From the NCBI GenBank assembly GCA_023433505.1, contig JAEZCO010000004.1, positions 1-64,000 on the forward strand: 64,000 bases of DNA, in the 5' to 3' direction. The notes below the pieces were generated by a model. It saw only the letters and a program-made list of their open reading frames with translations. It made no database searches and was not told where the DNA came from. The position numbers were made by a program, and so were the translations under genes. This document shows, in pieces, positions 22,524 through 31,702 of this stretch (positions within the stretch are counted from its first letter, which is position 1; each line of letters begins with the position of its first letter). The DNA is from Bacillota bacterium (GTDB lineage: Bacteria > Bacillota > Clostridia > Acetivibrionales > DTU013).

Positions 22524-23216
22524 ATGATTTATTCACATGAAGTAGAAAGAATGTCTTGTGTAGCCAAAGGGCCCAATCATGGCCCGGCGCCAATCCCCCA
22601 GGAGGGAAAGTGGGTCCAGTCGAAGGAAATCAAGGATATTTCAGGCCTGACACACGGTATCGGCTGGTGTGCTCCCCAGCAGGGTGCCTGTAAGCTGACC
22701 CTGAATGTGAAGGATGGTGTGATTGAAGAGGCTCTTGTCGAAACCATCGGATGTTCAGGGATGACACATTCCGCAGCAATGGCGGCAGAAATCCTTCCGG
22801 GTAAAACCGTCCTGGAAGCGTTGAATACCGACCTGGTATGTGATGCCATCAATACGGCAATGAGAGAGCTCTTCCTGCAGATTGCCTACGGAAGGACCCA
22901 GACTGCTTTTTCCGAAGGCGGACTGCCCATCGGAGCAGGTCTTGAAGACCTTGGCAAAGGCTTGAGAAGCCAGGTAGGCACAATGTACGGCACACTGGCC
23001 AAGGGACCCAGGTACCTGGAAATGGCCGAAGGCTATGTTACCCGTACCGCTCTTGATGCAAACAACGAGATCATCGGCTATGAGTTTGTCCACATGGGCA
23101 AAATGATGGACTTTATCAAAAAGGGCATCGATGCCAATGAGGCCATCAAGAAGGCTACCAGCAAATACGGACGGTTCGATGAAGCGGTAAAAGTCATCGA
23201 TCCGAGAGAAGAATAA
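22524..23216 (+). CDS. NifU/IscU-like iron-sulfur scaffold-type protein, partner of GGGtGRT
   Basis: 230 residues. The region from about 40 to 110 (GIGWCAPQQGACKLTLNVKDG, in parts GIGWCAPQQGAC and ETIGCSGMTHSAAMAAEIL) resembles the IscU/NifU N-terminal fold, with cysteines that could hold an Fe-S cluster. The C-terminal half (GTMYGTLAKGPRYLEMAEGYV) is special to this family. It is annotated in databases as an iron-sulfur cluster assembly scaffold-like protein; the reaction is unproven. GAAAGGGG precedes the ATG. It lies 18 bases from the GGGtGRT gene. Confidence 0.85.
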   Translation: MIYSHEVERMSCVAKGPNHGPAPIPQEGKWVQSKEIKDISGLTHGIGWCAPQQGACKLTLNVKDGVIEEALVETIGCSGMTHSAAMAAEILPGKTVLEALNTDLVCDAINTAMRELFLQIAYGRTQTAFSEGGLPIGAGLEDLGKGLRSQVGTMYGTLAKGPRYLEMAEGYVTRTALDANNEIIGYEFVHMGKMMDFIKKGIDANEAIKKATSKYGRFDEAVKVIDPREE

Positions 23217-23234
23217 TAGGGGGAGGGTATAGAC

Positions 23235-24233
23235 ATGGCATTGTTTGAAAGTTATGAAAGAAGAATCGACCAGGTTAACGCCGTTTTAAATAAAAATGGT
23301 ATCAGCTCTCTGGAAGAGGCTAAAAAGATCTGTGATGAAAAAGGCGTTGACGCTTACAATATTACAAAGGGCATTCAGCCCATCTGCTTTGAAAATGCCT
23401 GTTGGGCATATGTAGCAGGTGCTGCCATCGCCATCAAAAAAGAATGTAAGAAGGCTGCGGATGCAGCAGCAGTAATCGGCGAAGGCCTCCAAGCCTTCTG
23501 TATTCCCGGTTCCGTTGCCGATGACAGGAAGGTTGGCCTGGGACACGGCAATCTGGCAGCAATGCTTCTCAGGGAAGAGACAAAATGTTTCGCTTTCCTT
23601 GCAGGGCATGAATCCTTCGCAGCGGCGGAAGGCGCCATCGGACTGGCCAAATCCGCCAACAAGGTCAGGACCGAGCCTTTGAAAGTAATACTCAACGGCC
23701 TGGGCAAGGACGCAGCCCAGATCATTTCAAGAATCAACGGCTTTACCTATGTTCAAACCAAATTCGATTACTATACGGGCAATCTGGAAATCGTGAAGGA
23801 AATCAAGTATTCCAACGGCGACAGGGCCAAGGTAAAATGCTATGGCGCCGACGATGTAAGGGAAGGCGTTGCGATCATGCACAAGGAAGGCGTGGATGTG
23901 TCCATTACCGGCAATTCCACCAATCCTACCAGATTCCAGCACCCTGTGGCAGGTACTTACAAGAAGGAATGCTATGAAATGGGCAAGAAGTACTTCTCCG
24001 TAGCGTCAGGCGGTGGTACCGGAAGAACGCTGCATCCCGACAATATGGCAGCAGGACCCGCTTCCTACGGTATGACGGACACCATGGGCAGAATGCATTC
24101 CGACGCGCAGTTCGCAGGCTCTTCCTCAGTGCCGGCCCACGTTGAAATGATGGGCTTCCTGGGCATGGGCAACAACCCGATGGTTGGAGCTACCGTTGCA
24201 GTTGCCGTTGCGATAGAAGAAGCTATGAAGTAA
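23235..24233 (+). CDS. GGGtGRT family protein
   Basis: 332 residues. The family's name motif is present near residue 255 (VASGGGTGRTLHPDNMAAGP), followed by MGRMHSDAQFAGSSSVPAHVE and a Gly/Ala-rich C terminus. The N-terminal half has Cys-containing helices (GIQPICFENACWAY). The family is found mainly in anaerobes, paired with a NifU-like protein; its biochemical role is unknown. GGGGGAGGG precedes the ATG. A strong terminator follows, so this is a two-gene operon. Confidence 0.92.
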   Translation: MALFESYERRIDQVNAVLNKNGISSLEEAKKICDEKGVDAYNITKGIQPICFENACWAYVAGAAIAIKKECKKAADAAAVIGEGLQAFCIPGSVADDRKVGLGHGNLAAMLLREETKCFAFLAGHESFAAAEGAIGLAKSANKVRTEPLKVILNGLGKDAAQIISRINGFTYVQTKFDYYTGNLEIVKEIKYSNGDRAKVKCYGADDVREGVAIMHKEGVDVSITGNSTNPTRFQHPVAGTYKKECYEMGKKYFSVASGGGTGRTLHPDNMAAGPASYGMTDTMGRMHSDAQFAGSSSVPAHVEMMGFLGMGNNPMVGATVAVAVAIEEAMK

Positions 24234-24267
24234 AAAGCTATACAGGATTGATACAAATTAGTTATAG

Positions 24268-24308
24268 CATGAGCCCTCTAGTTAGACTTAGAGGGCTCAT
24301 GCCTTTTT
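24268..24308 (+). terminator. terminator of the GGGtGRT operon
   Basis: GCATGAGCCCTCTA and TAGAGGGCTCATGC form a 14-bp perfect stem with a seven- to eight-base loop, followed by CTTTTTC. Confidence 0.93.
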
Positions 24309-24526
24309 CATACCAATACCCATGCCACGAGTGGCACACCTGAATGTAGCGGCGATCATTGATCGCCATCTAAGTCCTTCCAGGGCAGGCGACCAGTGGT
24401 CGCCCCTACACTAGATTCCTTTTCATACCCAATACTCATGCCGCATGTACAGCATACCTGAGTATGAAAGATGTAGCAGCGATCATTGATCGCCATTCCC
24501 ATTACTTTTTCAGACCAATACCATTT
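24301..24526. repeat. dispersed palindrome-module repeat, copy 1
   Basis: About 226 bp made of palindromic modules: GCCACGAGTGGC, GGCGATCATTGATCGCC, GGCGACCAGTGGTCGCC and GCGATCATTGATCGC, each linked by short spacers containing CATACC and CTACA. A closely related inverted copy is at 60018-60210, with the same module order. There is no coding capacity. It fills the gap between the GGGtGRT terminator and the sugar-permease gene. Confidence 0.8.
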
Positions 24527-24545
24527 CAGGGGAGAGTCCCGGTGA

Positions 24546-25388
24546 TTATAATTTCATTCCTGTAAATGCGACGCCTTCGATGATATGTTTCTGGAAGAAC
24601 AGGTATACGATCAGTATGGGGATGATGGCAATACACGCAGCGGACATTGTCAGGTCCAGCCTTGATATGTATCTGCCCTGGAACATAAACAACAGCATCG
24701 GTACCGGGAATTTCTCCATAGAGCTGAGGAAAATCAGGGGTTGCATGAAGTTGTTCCAGTTTGCGATGAAATTAAATATGATCAGCGCGGAGACCGGCGT
24801 CTTTATGAGCGGGACAATGATCCTCCGGAATATACCCGGGTGTCCGCAACCGTCAATGATTGCAGATTCTATAAGGTCATTGGGGATGCCCTTTACAAAC
24901 TGCCTTAACATGAATACACCGTAAGTGTTGGCAAATATGGAATAGACAATGCACGCCCCCAACGTGTTATTGAGCCCGATTCCCTTCATGATCAGCAATA
25001 CCGGCACCATGGTGACCTGAAAGGGGATCATCAGCGATATCAGCAGGAAGGAAAAGATTTTGTCCCTGCCCGGAAAGGAGATCTTGCCGAAGGCATAGGC
25101 CGACATGGCTGAAGTGATGATAAAGAAGCTTACGCCGAAGACGACAATGATCAGGCTGTTCAGGTATGCCCGGCCGAAGGGGAGCTGTGTCAGGGCATCG
25201 TGGTAGTTGACCCACATGAAAGGGTTGGGTATGATCTCCGGCGGTAATTTCAATATCTGCGTCTGCTTTTTCAAGGATGTCAGCAGCATCCATATGAACG
25301 GAAATATCATCATAAAAGACAGTATAATTAAAAAAATGTATGTTATAGGGCTTGTGCCCCTCTTATTCCCATTGCTTAAAATTCTCAT
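24546..25388 (-). CDS. carbohydrate ABC transporter permease (MalG type)
   Basis: 280 residues with about six membrane helices. The EAA loop for the ATPase is visible as ESAIIDGCGHPGIFRRIIVPLIKTP. The N-terminal extension is short and basic. It is the second permease of a binding-protein-dependent sugar importer. GGAGGATAATGG precedes the ATG. No ATP-binding subunit is encoded nearby; importers of this CUT1 type often share a common MsmK/UgpC-like ATPase encoded elsewhere. Confidence 0.94.
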   Translation of the reverse strand: MRILSNGNKRGTSPITYIFLIILSFMMIFPFIWMLLTSLKKQTQILKLPPEIIPNPFMWVNYHDALTQLPFGRAYLNSLIIVVFGVSFFIITSAMSAYAFGKISFPGRDKIFSFLLISLMIPFQVTMVPVLLIMKGIGLNNTLGACIVYSIFANTYGVFMLRQFVKGIPNDLIESAIIDGCGHPGIFRRIIVPLIKTPVSALIIFNFIANWNNFMQPLIFLSSMEKFPVPMLLFMFQGRYISRLDLTMSAACIAIIPILIVYLFFQKHIIEGVAFTGMKL

Positions 25389-25421
25389 CCCATTATCCTC
25401 CGCTGTATCCCGTTTTTGTTT

Positions 25422-26315
25422 TCAGTCTCCCTCATAGAAGACCCATTTTTTCTGAAACCGCATTTGGAAAACCGTCACAAGAAATATCATGAAAAACAGG
25501 ATAGACGATACACTGTTGGCAGCGCCTACGTTATTGAATTGGAATGCCCTCCTGTATATGTGCAGCACCATGGTATGGCTGGCATAATCAGGTCCTCCTC
25601 CGGTCATAACAAAGGCCTGGTCAAAGACCTGGAAGGAGCTGATGAAGGCCATAATTGCGGCAAAGAAAACCGTTGGCGTCAACAGGGGAAGCGTAATATT
25701 GAAAAACTTTGAAAGTCCCGAAGCACCGTCGATTTCTGCAGCTTCATAGTAAGATTTTGAGATTCCTTGAAGTCCGGCCATAAACAGAACCATTTGATAG
25801 CCTGCCCCCCACCAGATGCTCATGATAACGATGGACGGGAGCACCAAATTTTCCTGTACCAGCCAGGCCGGTCCCTTGATTCCCACCAGCTTCAACACTG
25901 CATTGATGACGCCGAATCTTTCATCCAGTATCCAGATCCACACCATACTTACGGCAACGGAGCTTGTGATCACAGGCAAAAAATAAACCGCCCTGAAGAA
26001 GGTCTTTCCCCTCCGGATGTTTTCTATGGCAATTGCCAGAACAAGGGCAAATATAAGAGTCCCCGGCACTACAAGCAACGAGTAGTATATGGTATTTCTT
26101 ATAGCTTTCCAGAACAATTCGTCCGCAAACTCGTCCAAATAATTCTTAATGCCCACGATATGGGGTGTCCCGGAAAACCCCCAGTCCGTAAAGGACAAGA
26201 GGACCGACAGGAAGATGGGGATGATGGAAAAGGTGACAACGCCGATAAATGTGGGTAAAATGAAGAGATACCCGGAAATCGCATCTTCGGTTTTCTTTTT
26301 CATAAAATGAGCCAT
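25422..26315 (-). CDS. carbohydrate ABC transporter permease (MalF type)
   Basis: About 297 residues with six membrane helices and the EAA loop (YEAAEIDGASGLSKFFNITLP). It pairs with the MalG-type permease 33 bases downstream. ATG at 26315 (start MAHFMKKK) has AAGGAGATTTGCC upstream; the frame continues 14 codons further but without a ribosome site. Confidence 0.94.
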   Translation of the reverse strand: MAHFMKKKTEDAISGYLFILPTFIGVVTFSIIPIFLSVLLSFTDWGFSGTPHIVGIKNYLDEFADELFWKAIRNTIYYSLLVVPGTLIFALVLAIAIENIRRGKTFFRAVYFLPVITSSVAVSMVWIWILDERFGVINAVLKLVGIKGPAWLVQENLVLPSIVIMSIWWGAGYQMVLFMAGLQGISKSYYEAAEIDGASGLSKFFNITLPLLTPTVFFAAIMAFISSFQVFDQAFVMTGGGPDYASHTMVLHIYRRAFQFNNVGAANSVSSILFFMIFLVTVFQMRFQKKWVFYEGD

Positions 26316-26474
26316 GGCAAATCTCCTTAATGTGTGGTCCGTAAACCGTTCTGGCAAATGCCGCTGCCGCTGGAATCTTTTTTATGGCAGGACACAGGAG
26401 CTGGGTTTCCGGATTTGCGCTTAATGTAAGAGGGGGCAACAAATATTGCCCCCTATGTAGCTGGTTTCCCGCCT

Positions 26475-27836
26475 TTAGTTGCTGTTCTTGGCCAACTGGG
26501 CGTCCCCTTTTTCGAGGGCCTGCTTGATACAGGTGTCGGCATCGATTTTGCCAAGGTACATTTGGCCTAAAGTATCATAAACCGCGGTTCCGGCTTCAGG
26601 ACAAAGCTGGCCGCCGATTGGCACTCCCAGGCCGTTGTTCCTGAGCTCGGAGAAGTATTTGCCATGCCCTACGATACCGTCTTCCGCAATGGACGAAAGC
26701 TCCGGATCAATCAGTGAGGGCAGTGCGTTTCCTCCGTCCTTCAACCGGTAGATCTGGCCATCCTTGTTAAGGAATTCTTCCATGAAGATAAAGGCTTCCT
26801 TCGAATGCTTGCTATCCTTGTTCATTGCCACATAGGCAATGGCCACGGAGGATTTTACCTCTTTGCCGGATGTAGTCTTGGGGAAAGGTACGATATCCCA
26901 TTTGAAATCCTTTATATCTTTCAGTACAGGAACCGCCCATCTTCCAAGGGTCATCATGGCAGCCTGCTGGGAGATGAAAAGGGAAATTTCATCCTGCCCC
27001 TTGGGTAACTGGACCGTCGAGGTTACGGCTTTTTCTTTGGAAAGCGCATACATGAATTTAACGCCTTCGGTCTTATCCGGATTGTCAAGGTCTACCTTTG
27101 TGCCCTCGGCGTTGAAAACGATCCCTTCACCGGCCTGGCCCAGATAGAAGGCCTGGGGCCCCCACCAGGTAGAACTGAAAACGAAGCCGTGCATCCCTGT
27201 AGCGGCCACTTTTTTAGCGATTGACGCAAAAGCGTCCCAGTTCCAATTTCCCTCATCCAAATACTGCTGGGGATTCTTTTCTCCCAGCGAATTGATCATA
27301 TCCGCATTGTAATAGACGACGAGCGGGTTGCAATCCGGTACGATACCCCAGATTTTGTCCCCCTGCTTTCCCGCGCCAAAAATATTAAGAGCAAATTTAT
27401 CGGGCTGGATGGTCTGGCTTGCCGCCATCATCGGAGCAAGGTCAACCAACCGGTTTTCCTTAATGTAGGTGGTTATATCATCTCCCAGATAGAATACATC
27501 GGGAGCCGTGCCTGCTGCAAGGCTGCTGAGAAGTTTCTGGCTGTATCCGTCGTTGGGTATGGGGGTGTATTTCAGGTTGATGTCGGCTTCATGCTTTTTG
27601 TTAAAATCACTGGTAAAATCCTCGAACTTCTTGTTTTCTCCAGGGTTTCCCCATACGGTCCATTCAATTGAAATCTTTTCTTTCTTTTCTGTCTGGACAG
27701 GTTCACCGGACGATGCGGATGCACCGGACGAATTGTTATTTCCGCTGCCGGCAGTGGTTTTTCCGCACCCCGCCAGCATGGAAACAGCCAGTAGCAGGCA
27801 AAGCGTAATGGAAAATGATCGTAAGAATTTAGACAT
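26475..27836 (-). CDS. sugar ABC transporter substrate-binding lipoprotein
   Basis: About 453 residues. The signal peptide ends in the lipobox LAGC (MSKFLRSFSITLCLLLAVSM then LAGC), followed by a Ser/Gly/Asn linker and a type-1 extracellular solute-binding domain. WTVWGNPGENKKFEDF and DVFYLGDDITTYIKE are typical of CUT1 binding proteins for oligosaccharides. ATG at 27836 follows GGAGGAATATC. It is the first gene of the three-gene transporter operon; the cognate YesMN pair lies upstream. Confidence 0.94.
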   Translation of the reverse strand: MSKFLRSFSITLCLLLAVSMLAGCGKTTAGSGNNNSSGASASSGEPVQTEKKEKISIEWTVWGNPGENKKFEDFTSDFNKKHEADINLKYTPIPNDGYSQKLLSSLAAGTAPDVFYLGDDITTYIKENRLVDLAPMMAASQTIQPDKFALNIFGAGKQGDKIWGIVPDCNPLVVYYNADMINSLGEKNPQQYLDEGNWNWDAFASIAKKVAATGMHGFVFSSTWWGPQAFYLGQAGEGIVFNAEGTKVDLDNPDKTEGVKFMYALSKEKAVTSTVQLPKGQDEISLFISQQAAMMTLGRWAVPVLKDIKDFKWDIVPFPKTTSGKEVKSSVAIAYVAMNKDSKHSKEAFIFMEEFLNKDGQIYRLKDGGNALPSLIDPELSSIAEDGIVGHGKYFSELRNNGLGVPIGGQLCPEAGTAVYDTLGQMYLGKIDADTCIKQALEKGDAQLAKNSN

Positions 27837-27949
27837 GATATTCCTCCTTAGAAACATAGTTATTCTTGAGGCCTCATTTTCTATTATAGTTGAATTGCTG
27901 TCAAAGGAAAGGTGACAATCCTAACATTTGGTTTGAAATCCGAGCATCT

Positions 27950-29812
27950 TTAAACCGCGTGCTTTCCATCCGCAGGCAGCTTGATGCTTACAACCGTCTT
28001 CTCTCCGGGGATGTATTTCACGCTGATTCCATACTCTTTGCCGAAGGTCAGCTTGATCCGCATATCTACGTTTTTGAGTCCGACTTTGCTGCTGCCGCTC
28101 TTAAAATCCGTACCTTCATTGGCGGCAGGAATACCGTTTTCCTTTACGATACTGTACTCCGCAAGATTTTCCGACAATAAGCGCTGGACAGCCTCGGTAT
28201 CAAGGCCGATTCCGTCATCCGTCACCCGGAGGACAAGAGTAGCTTCCTCGATTGCCCCGGATACGGTAATGGTGCTGTTCCCCAGCTTCATTTCAATGCC
28301 ATGCACCAGGGCGTTTTCGACCAGAGGCTGGAGGGATAGTTTGGGAATGGGGTAGGCATACAGCGCTTCATCGATGTCAATGACCAGTTTCACCTTGTCT
28401 CTGAAGCGCGCTTTCTGGATAATCATATAATTTTGTACGTAATTGAGCTCTTCTCCAACGGTAATAAGGTTTCTGTCTTTTCTTATGCTTATCCGCATAA
28501 GGTCGCCCAGTGCTATGGCGATACGGCTTATTTCCTCAGACCCCTGCTTCCTCGCGAGGAAATTGATCGTGTCGAGGGTATTGTACAGAAAATGGGGATT
28601 GATCTGTGCCTGAAGGGACTCCAGCTCCGCTTCCTTCATCTTTATTTCGCTGTGGAAGTTTTCGTTGATAAGATTCACGATCCTCTCGGCCATTTGATTT
28701 ACTTCTTTTGTGAGAACTCCCACTTCATCGTGCCTTCTTTCGTATCCGATGATGCGGGCCGACAGCTCTCCCTTTCCGTACCGCATAATGACGGAAACGA
28801 TCTCTTCAATGGGTTTTGACACCCAGCGAGAAATAAATATCGAAATCAGGAGGGAAATGATTATACAGGCGATTGCGATTACCTCAAAGATCAGTTTGGA
28901 AGACTCCGTATATTTCATCAGTTCATTCCTGGGGATGGCAAAGACCAGCTTCCAGTTATTTACCGGTATTGTGCCGTAAAGAAGCTCATATTCCCTGTTA
29001 TCGATGCTATAGGAGATACTCCCGCTTTCATCCTTATAAATGAGGTCCCTTATGCTGGAATAGGTATCTGTCTTTTTCCCCAGCAATTTCTTATCGGCAT
29101 GGGAAATGATGTAACCGTCGCTGTCCAGGACAAAGCCGAAGGAATTCTGCGTCATTTTGACCTTGCTGTAGATGTTGTAAATGTACTCCTCCTTGACGAT
29201 CATTTCAAGAAGCCCCACTTCCTGCCGGGTGCTTAAATCCTTTAATATCAGCGCGGTAGCCAGGGTATCCTTCTTGCTTTCAGGGGATACGCTCGTCCCC
29301 AGTGAAATCTGGTTTGTAGGGATCCAGACAAGCTTGAAGTCATTTTCCTTGCATTTGCGGTATTCGTCAAGCTTCCTGTAGTCCGTGGCGAGATCGGGAT
29401 AAAAGTATGTATTATACCAGTAAATATTGCCGGTCACTGCGAAAATAAAAACGCTGGCATTGTTATTCACCGACATCTTCTGGTAAATCAACTCATTCTG
29501 CTGCTCGATGGAATTGATGGAAAGCGTCGGCTCCCCCATTAAAAATTTGGAAATGATCTTGTCGCTGTAGATGGATTCGGCATTGGAACGGATGTTGAAG
29601 AGGATCTGGTCAAGATTGCTGGTCACCTGCCTGACCATGCTGGCAAAGTTATAGTTTACTTCCTTCTCGGCCATCTGCAGGTTTTTTTTAAAAGAGTAAA
29701 AGCCCAGCATGACAACGGGCAGGACAATGGTCATAAGAAACATGATGATCAGCTTGTTCTTCAGCTTAAGATTGCCAAACCTTCGTTTAAAGCCATTAAT
29801 CACAGCATTCAC
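27950..29812 (-). CDS. YesM-type sensor histidine kinase
   Basis: 620 residues. N-terminal membrane helix, a large extracellular double-Cache-like region to about 300, a second helix, HAMP (WVSKPIEEIVSVIMRYGKGE), then a His_kinase domain with the phosphoacceptor in LQAQINPHFLYNTLD and an ATPase domain (LSLQPLVENALVHG, VTDDGIGLD). This is the LytS/YesM kinase class. It overlaps the YesN gene by 17 bases and is followed by the sugar transporter genes, so it most likely senses the transported sugar or its binding protein. Confidence 0.95.
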   Translation of the reverse strand: MNAVINGFKRRFGNLKLKNKLIIMFLMTIVLPVVMLGFYSFKKNLQMAEKEVNYNFASMVRQVTSNLDQILFNIRSNAESIYSDKIISKFLMGEPTLSINSIEQQNELIYQKMSVNNNASVFIFAVTGNIYWYNTYFYPDLATDYRKLDEYRKCKENDFKLVWIPTNQISLGTSVSPESKKDTLATALILKDLSTRQEVGLLEMIVKEEYIYNIYSKVKMTQNSFGFVLDSDGYIISHADKKLLGKKTDTYSSIRDLIYKDESGSISYSIDNREYELLYGTIPVNNWKLVFAIPRNELMKYTESSKLIFEVIAIACIIISLLISIFISRWVSKPIEEIVSVIMRYGKGELSARIIGYERRHDEVGVLTKEVNQMAERIVNLINENFHSEIKMKEAELESLQAQINPHFLYNTLDTINFLARKQGSEEISRIAIALGDLMRISIRKDRNLITVGEELNYVQNYMIIQKARFRDKVKLVIDIDEALYAYPIPKLSLQPLVENALVHGIEMKLGNSTITVSGAIEEATLVLRVTDDGIGLDTEAVQRLLSENLAEYSIVKENGIPAANEGTDFKSGSSKVGLKNVDMRIKLTFGKEYGISVKYIPGEKTVVSIKLPADGKHAV

Positions 29813-31376
29813 CCCATTTGTATTCGGAAGGCTTCAGACCGGTATATTTCTTAAAGACCTGGCTGAAATATTTGGCATCCTTGAAGCCCACCATCCCGCC
29901 AACCTCATACGCCTTGTATTTGGGGTTTTTTAGCAGGACTCTGGCGTTTTCTATCCTTATCCCGGTAAGCATGTCAAGGAAGGTCATGTTGCAGCTTTTC
30001 TTTATAAGGCGGGAAACGTGCCCCGGACTAATGTAAAAATGAGTGGCAACCTGCTCAAGGGTGAGATCTTTGGAGAAATTCCCTTTGACATATTCCAGCA
30101 GCATTTCCTCAAGCTTTATACTGGGCAAGTTTTCCGGGGTTTTAACCGTGTGGTTGAGGCTCAGCTTTTTTAAACTGTCGAAGACATTTTCCGTCACGCC
30201 GTTTTTGTCAATGGATTTGATGATCCTCTCATAGGCCTTATGGAGGTTGATATTCGGGTCACAAATATTGACGTTCAACTGGGAAACCATACTGCCCACA
30301 AGCTCGATGGCATAGCTTTTTATTACGTTCAGGGAATTGTCGCCGATACAGGAAAAAAATGCGGCAACATCCTGGCATAAAGCCCTTAAATTTTTGCTTT
30401 CGATGTTTTTTTTCATTTCACCGCCCGACAAAAGGCGGCTAATTTCATTTTCCTTCGGATCCTTGATTTTGTAAGACCATCGCTGATTTTCCCTGTCGCA
30501 GTTAATAGCCGCGCAATGATACAGATCTTTGAGGCATTCAACCTGGTCTCCGATATCGGAGATCCCTTTAAACACCGTAAAAGGCGCAAGCCCCGACCAG
30601 CTCCCGGAAAGTCCCGACAGAAAGCTGTCTGTAGCTTCCAGCAGATCGGACCGGGTCAGGCTGGCGCCAATGGTGTAGAAATAGAGAAGGATTTCATCGT
30701 TTTCAGATTTGATAATGTGATAAATGCCCTTTTTAAACCCGAAACAATTCAATAACGCTTCAAGCTCACGGACAAAATCAGTAACATAATGTCTGTCGTT
30801 ATACTGGTCCAGGATGGAATTAAATAGTTTAAAAACTGCCATCCGATGATAGCAGGCGGTTATGTCCGGCATGCCGTCGGTATACAAGGCGGTGTGCGCG
30901 TTCTGCACCCTGTTGAACAGATAGCTCTCAAGATTTGAAAGTCCTATGCTTTTCTCTATAATTTCCCTTGATTTATTACTGAGAGTATGTTCCTTGTGCT
31001 TCTCTTCAAATTTTTTTTGGATTTTTACGATTGTTTTCTCCAATTCCTCTAATTTGGTAGGTTTCAGGAGGTATTCCTCGACGCCGTAGCTTAATGCGCT
31101 TTGGGCGAACTTAAAATCGTCATAGCCGGACAGGATCACCACCCCGGCGTCCTTCCTGTTTTCTCCGATCCACCTGGCCAGCTCAAGGCCATTCATACCG
31201 GGCATTTTAATATCGGTGATAACAATATCGATCTCATTTGAGCTTAAAACATCCATGGCTTCAAGCCCGTTTTCCGCAGAGAACGGAGGATTGCACCCCA
31301 ATTGCAGCCAGTTGATCCCGCTGGAAATACCGTCGCGGATAAGCTCTTCGTCATCTACAATAAGTACGTTATTCAT
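29796..31376 (-). CDS. YesN-type response regulator (receiver plus AraC HTH)
   Basis: 526 residues. The receiver domain is intact (DDEE, IVITDIKMPG with the phosphoacceptor, ILSGYDDF, LLKPTKLEELE). A long middle region of unknown fold precedes two AraC-type helix-turn-helix motifs at the C terminus (LEQVATHFYISPGHVSRLIK and the YEVGGMVGFKDAKYFSQVFK region ending GLKPSEYK). It should activate the downstream sugar ABC operon. GGAGGAAATATGA precedes the ATG. Confidence 0.95.
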   Translation of the reverse strand: MNNVLIVDDEELIRDGISSGINWLQLGCNPPFSAENGLEAMDVLSSNEIDIVITDIKMPGMNGLELARWIGENRKDAGVVILSGYDDFKFAQSALSYGVEEYLLKPTKLEELEKTIVKIQKKFEEKHKEHTLSNKSREIIEKSIGLSNLESYLFNRVQNAHTALYTDGMPDITACYHRMAVFKLFNSILDQYNDRHYVTDFVRELEALLNCFGFKKGIYHIIKSENDEILLYFYTIGASLTRSDLLEATDSFLSGLSGSWSGLAPFTVFKGISDIGDQVECLKDLYHCAAINCDRENQRWSYKIKDPKENEISRLLSGGEMKKNIESKNLRALCQDVAAFFSCIGDNSLNVIKSYAIELVGSMVSQLNVNICDPNINLHKAYERIIKSIDKNGVTENVFDSLKKLSLNHTVKTPENLPSIKLEEMLLEYVKGNFSKDLTLEQVATHFYISPGHVSRLIKKSCNMTFLDMLTGIRIENARVLLKNPKYKAYEVGGMVGFKDAKYFSQVFKKYTGLKPSEYKWGECCD

Positions 31377-31702
31377 ATTTCCTCCTCCAATTTAAACTTA
31401 CAAGGCAGTAGGGAATAACACTTGCTTTTTGCCATGAGCTTCACCCCAGTAATAGGGAAAAATCAGATATAAAGTAAATCAAAGGAATAGGGTTGAGTTC
31501 TGAAGAAACTTCCGGAATTACCCCGGATAACTTCAGTAATCCTCTTGCTACTGAGAATTTTAGTATCATTTACTATAAAAGTCAAGTAGAACAATGCCTC
31601 AGAACCGGGCAAACCGGGAGCCACTTTATGCCAGATGCGGCTGCCGTCATAAGACCGGCGGCAACCCTATGATTTGGTATTTATGTGAACCTTTACGGGA
31701 CA
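31377..31702. other. gene-free stretch with GC-rich inverted segments
   Basis: 326 bases between the YesN start and the end of the GGDEF gene, both on the minus strand. It must hold the YesN promoter. The part at about 31600-31680 contains AAACCGGGAGCC, GCGGCTGCCG and CCGGCGGC in short complementary pairs, which could be the GGDEF transcript terminator or a leader; it does not match a c-di-GMP riboswitch. Confidence 0.3.

Noticed and set aside
31600..31690. c-di-GMP (GEMM) riboswitch
   Set aside because: A GGGCAAACC-like string is present but the GAAA tetraloop, second stem and its receptor are not, and the orientation would not lead into a gene.
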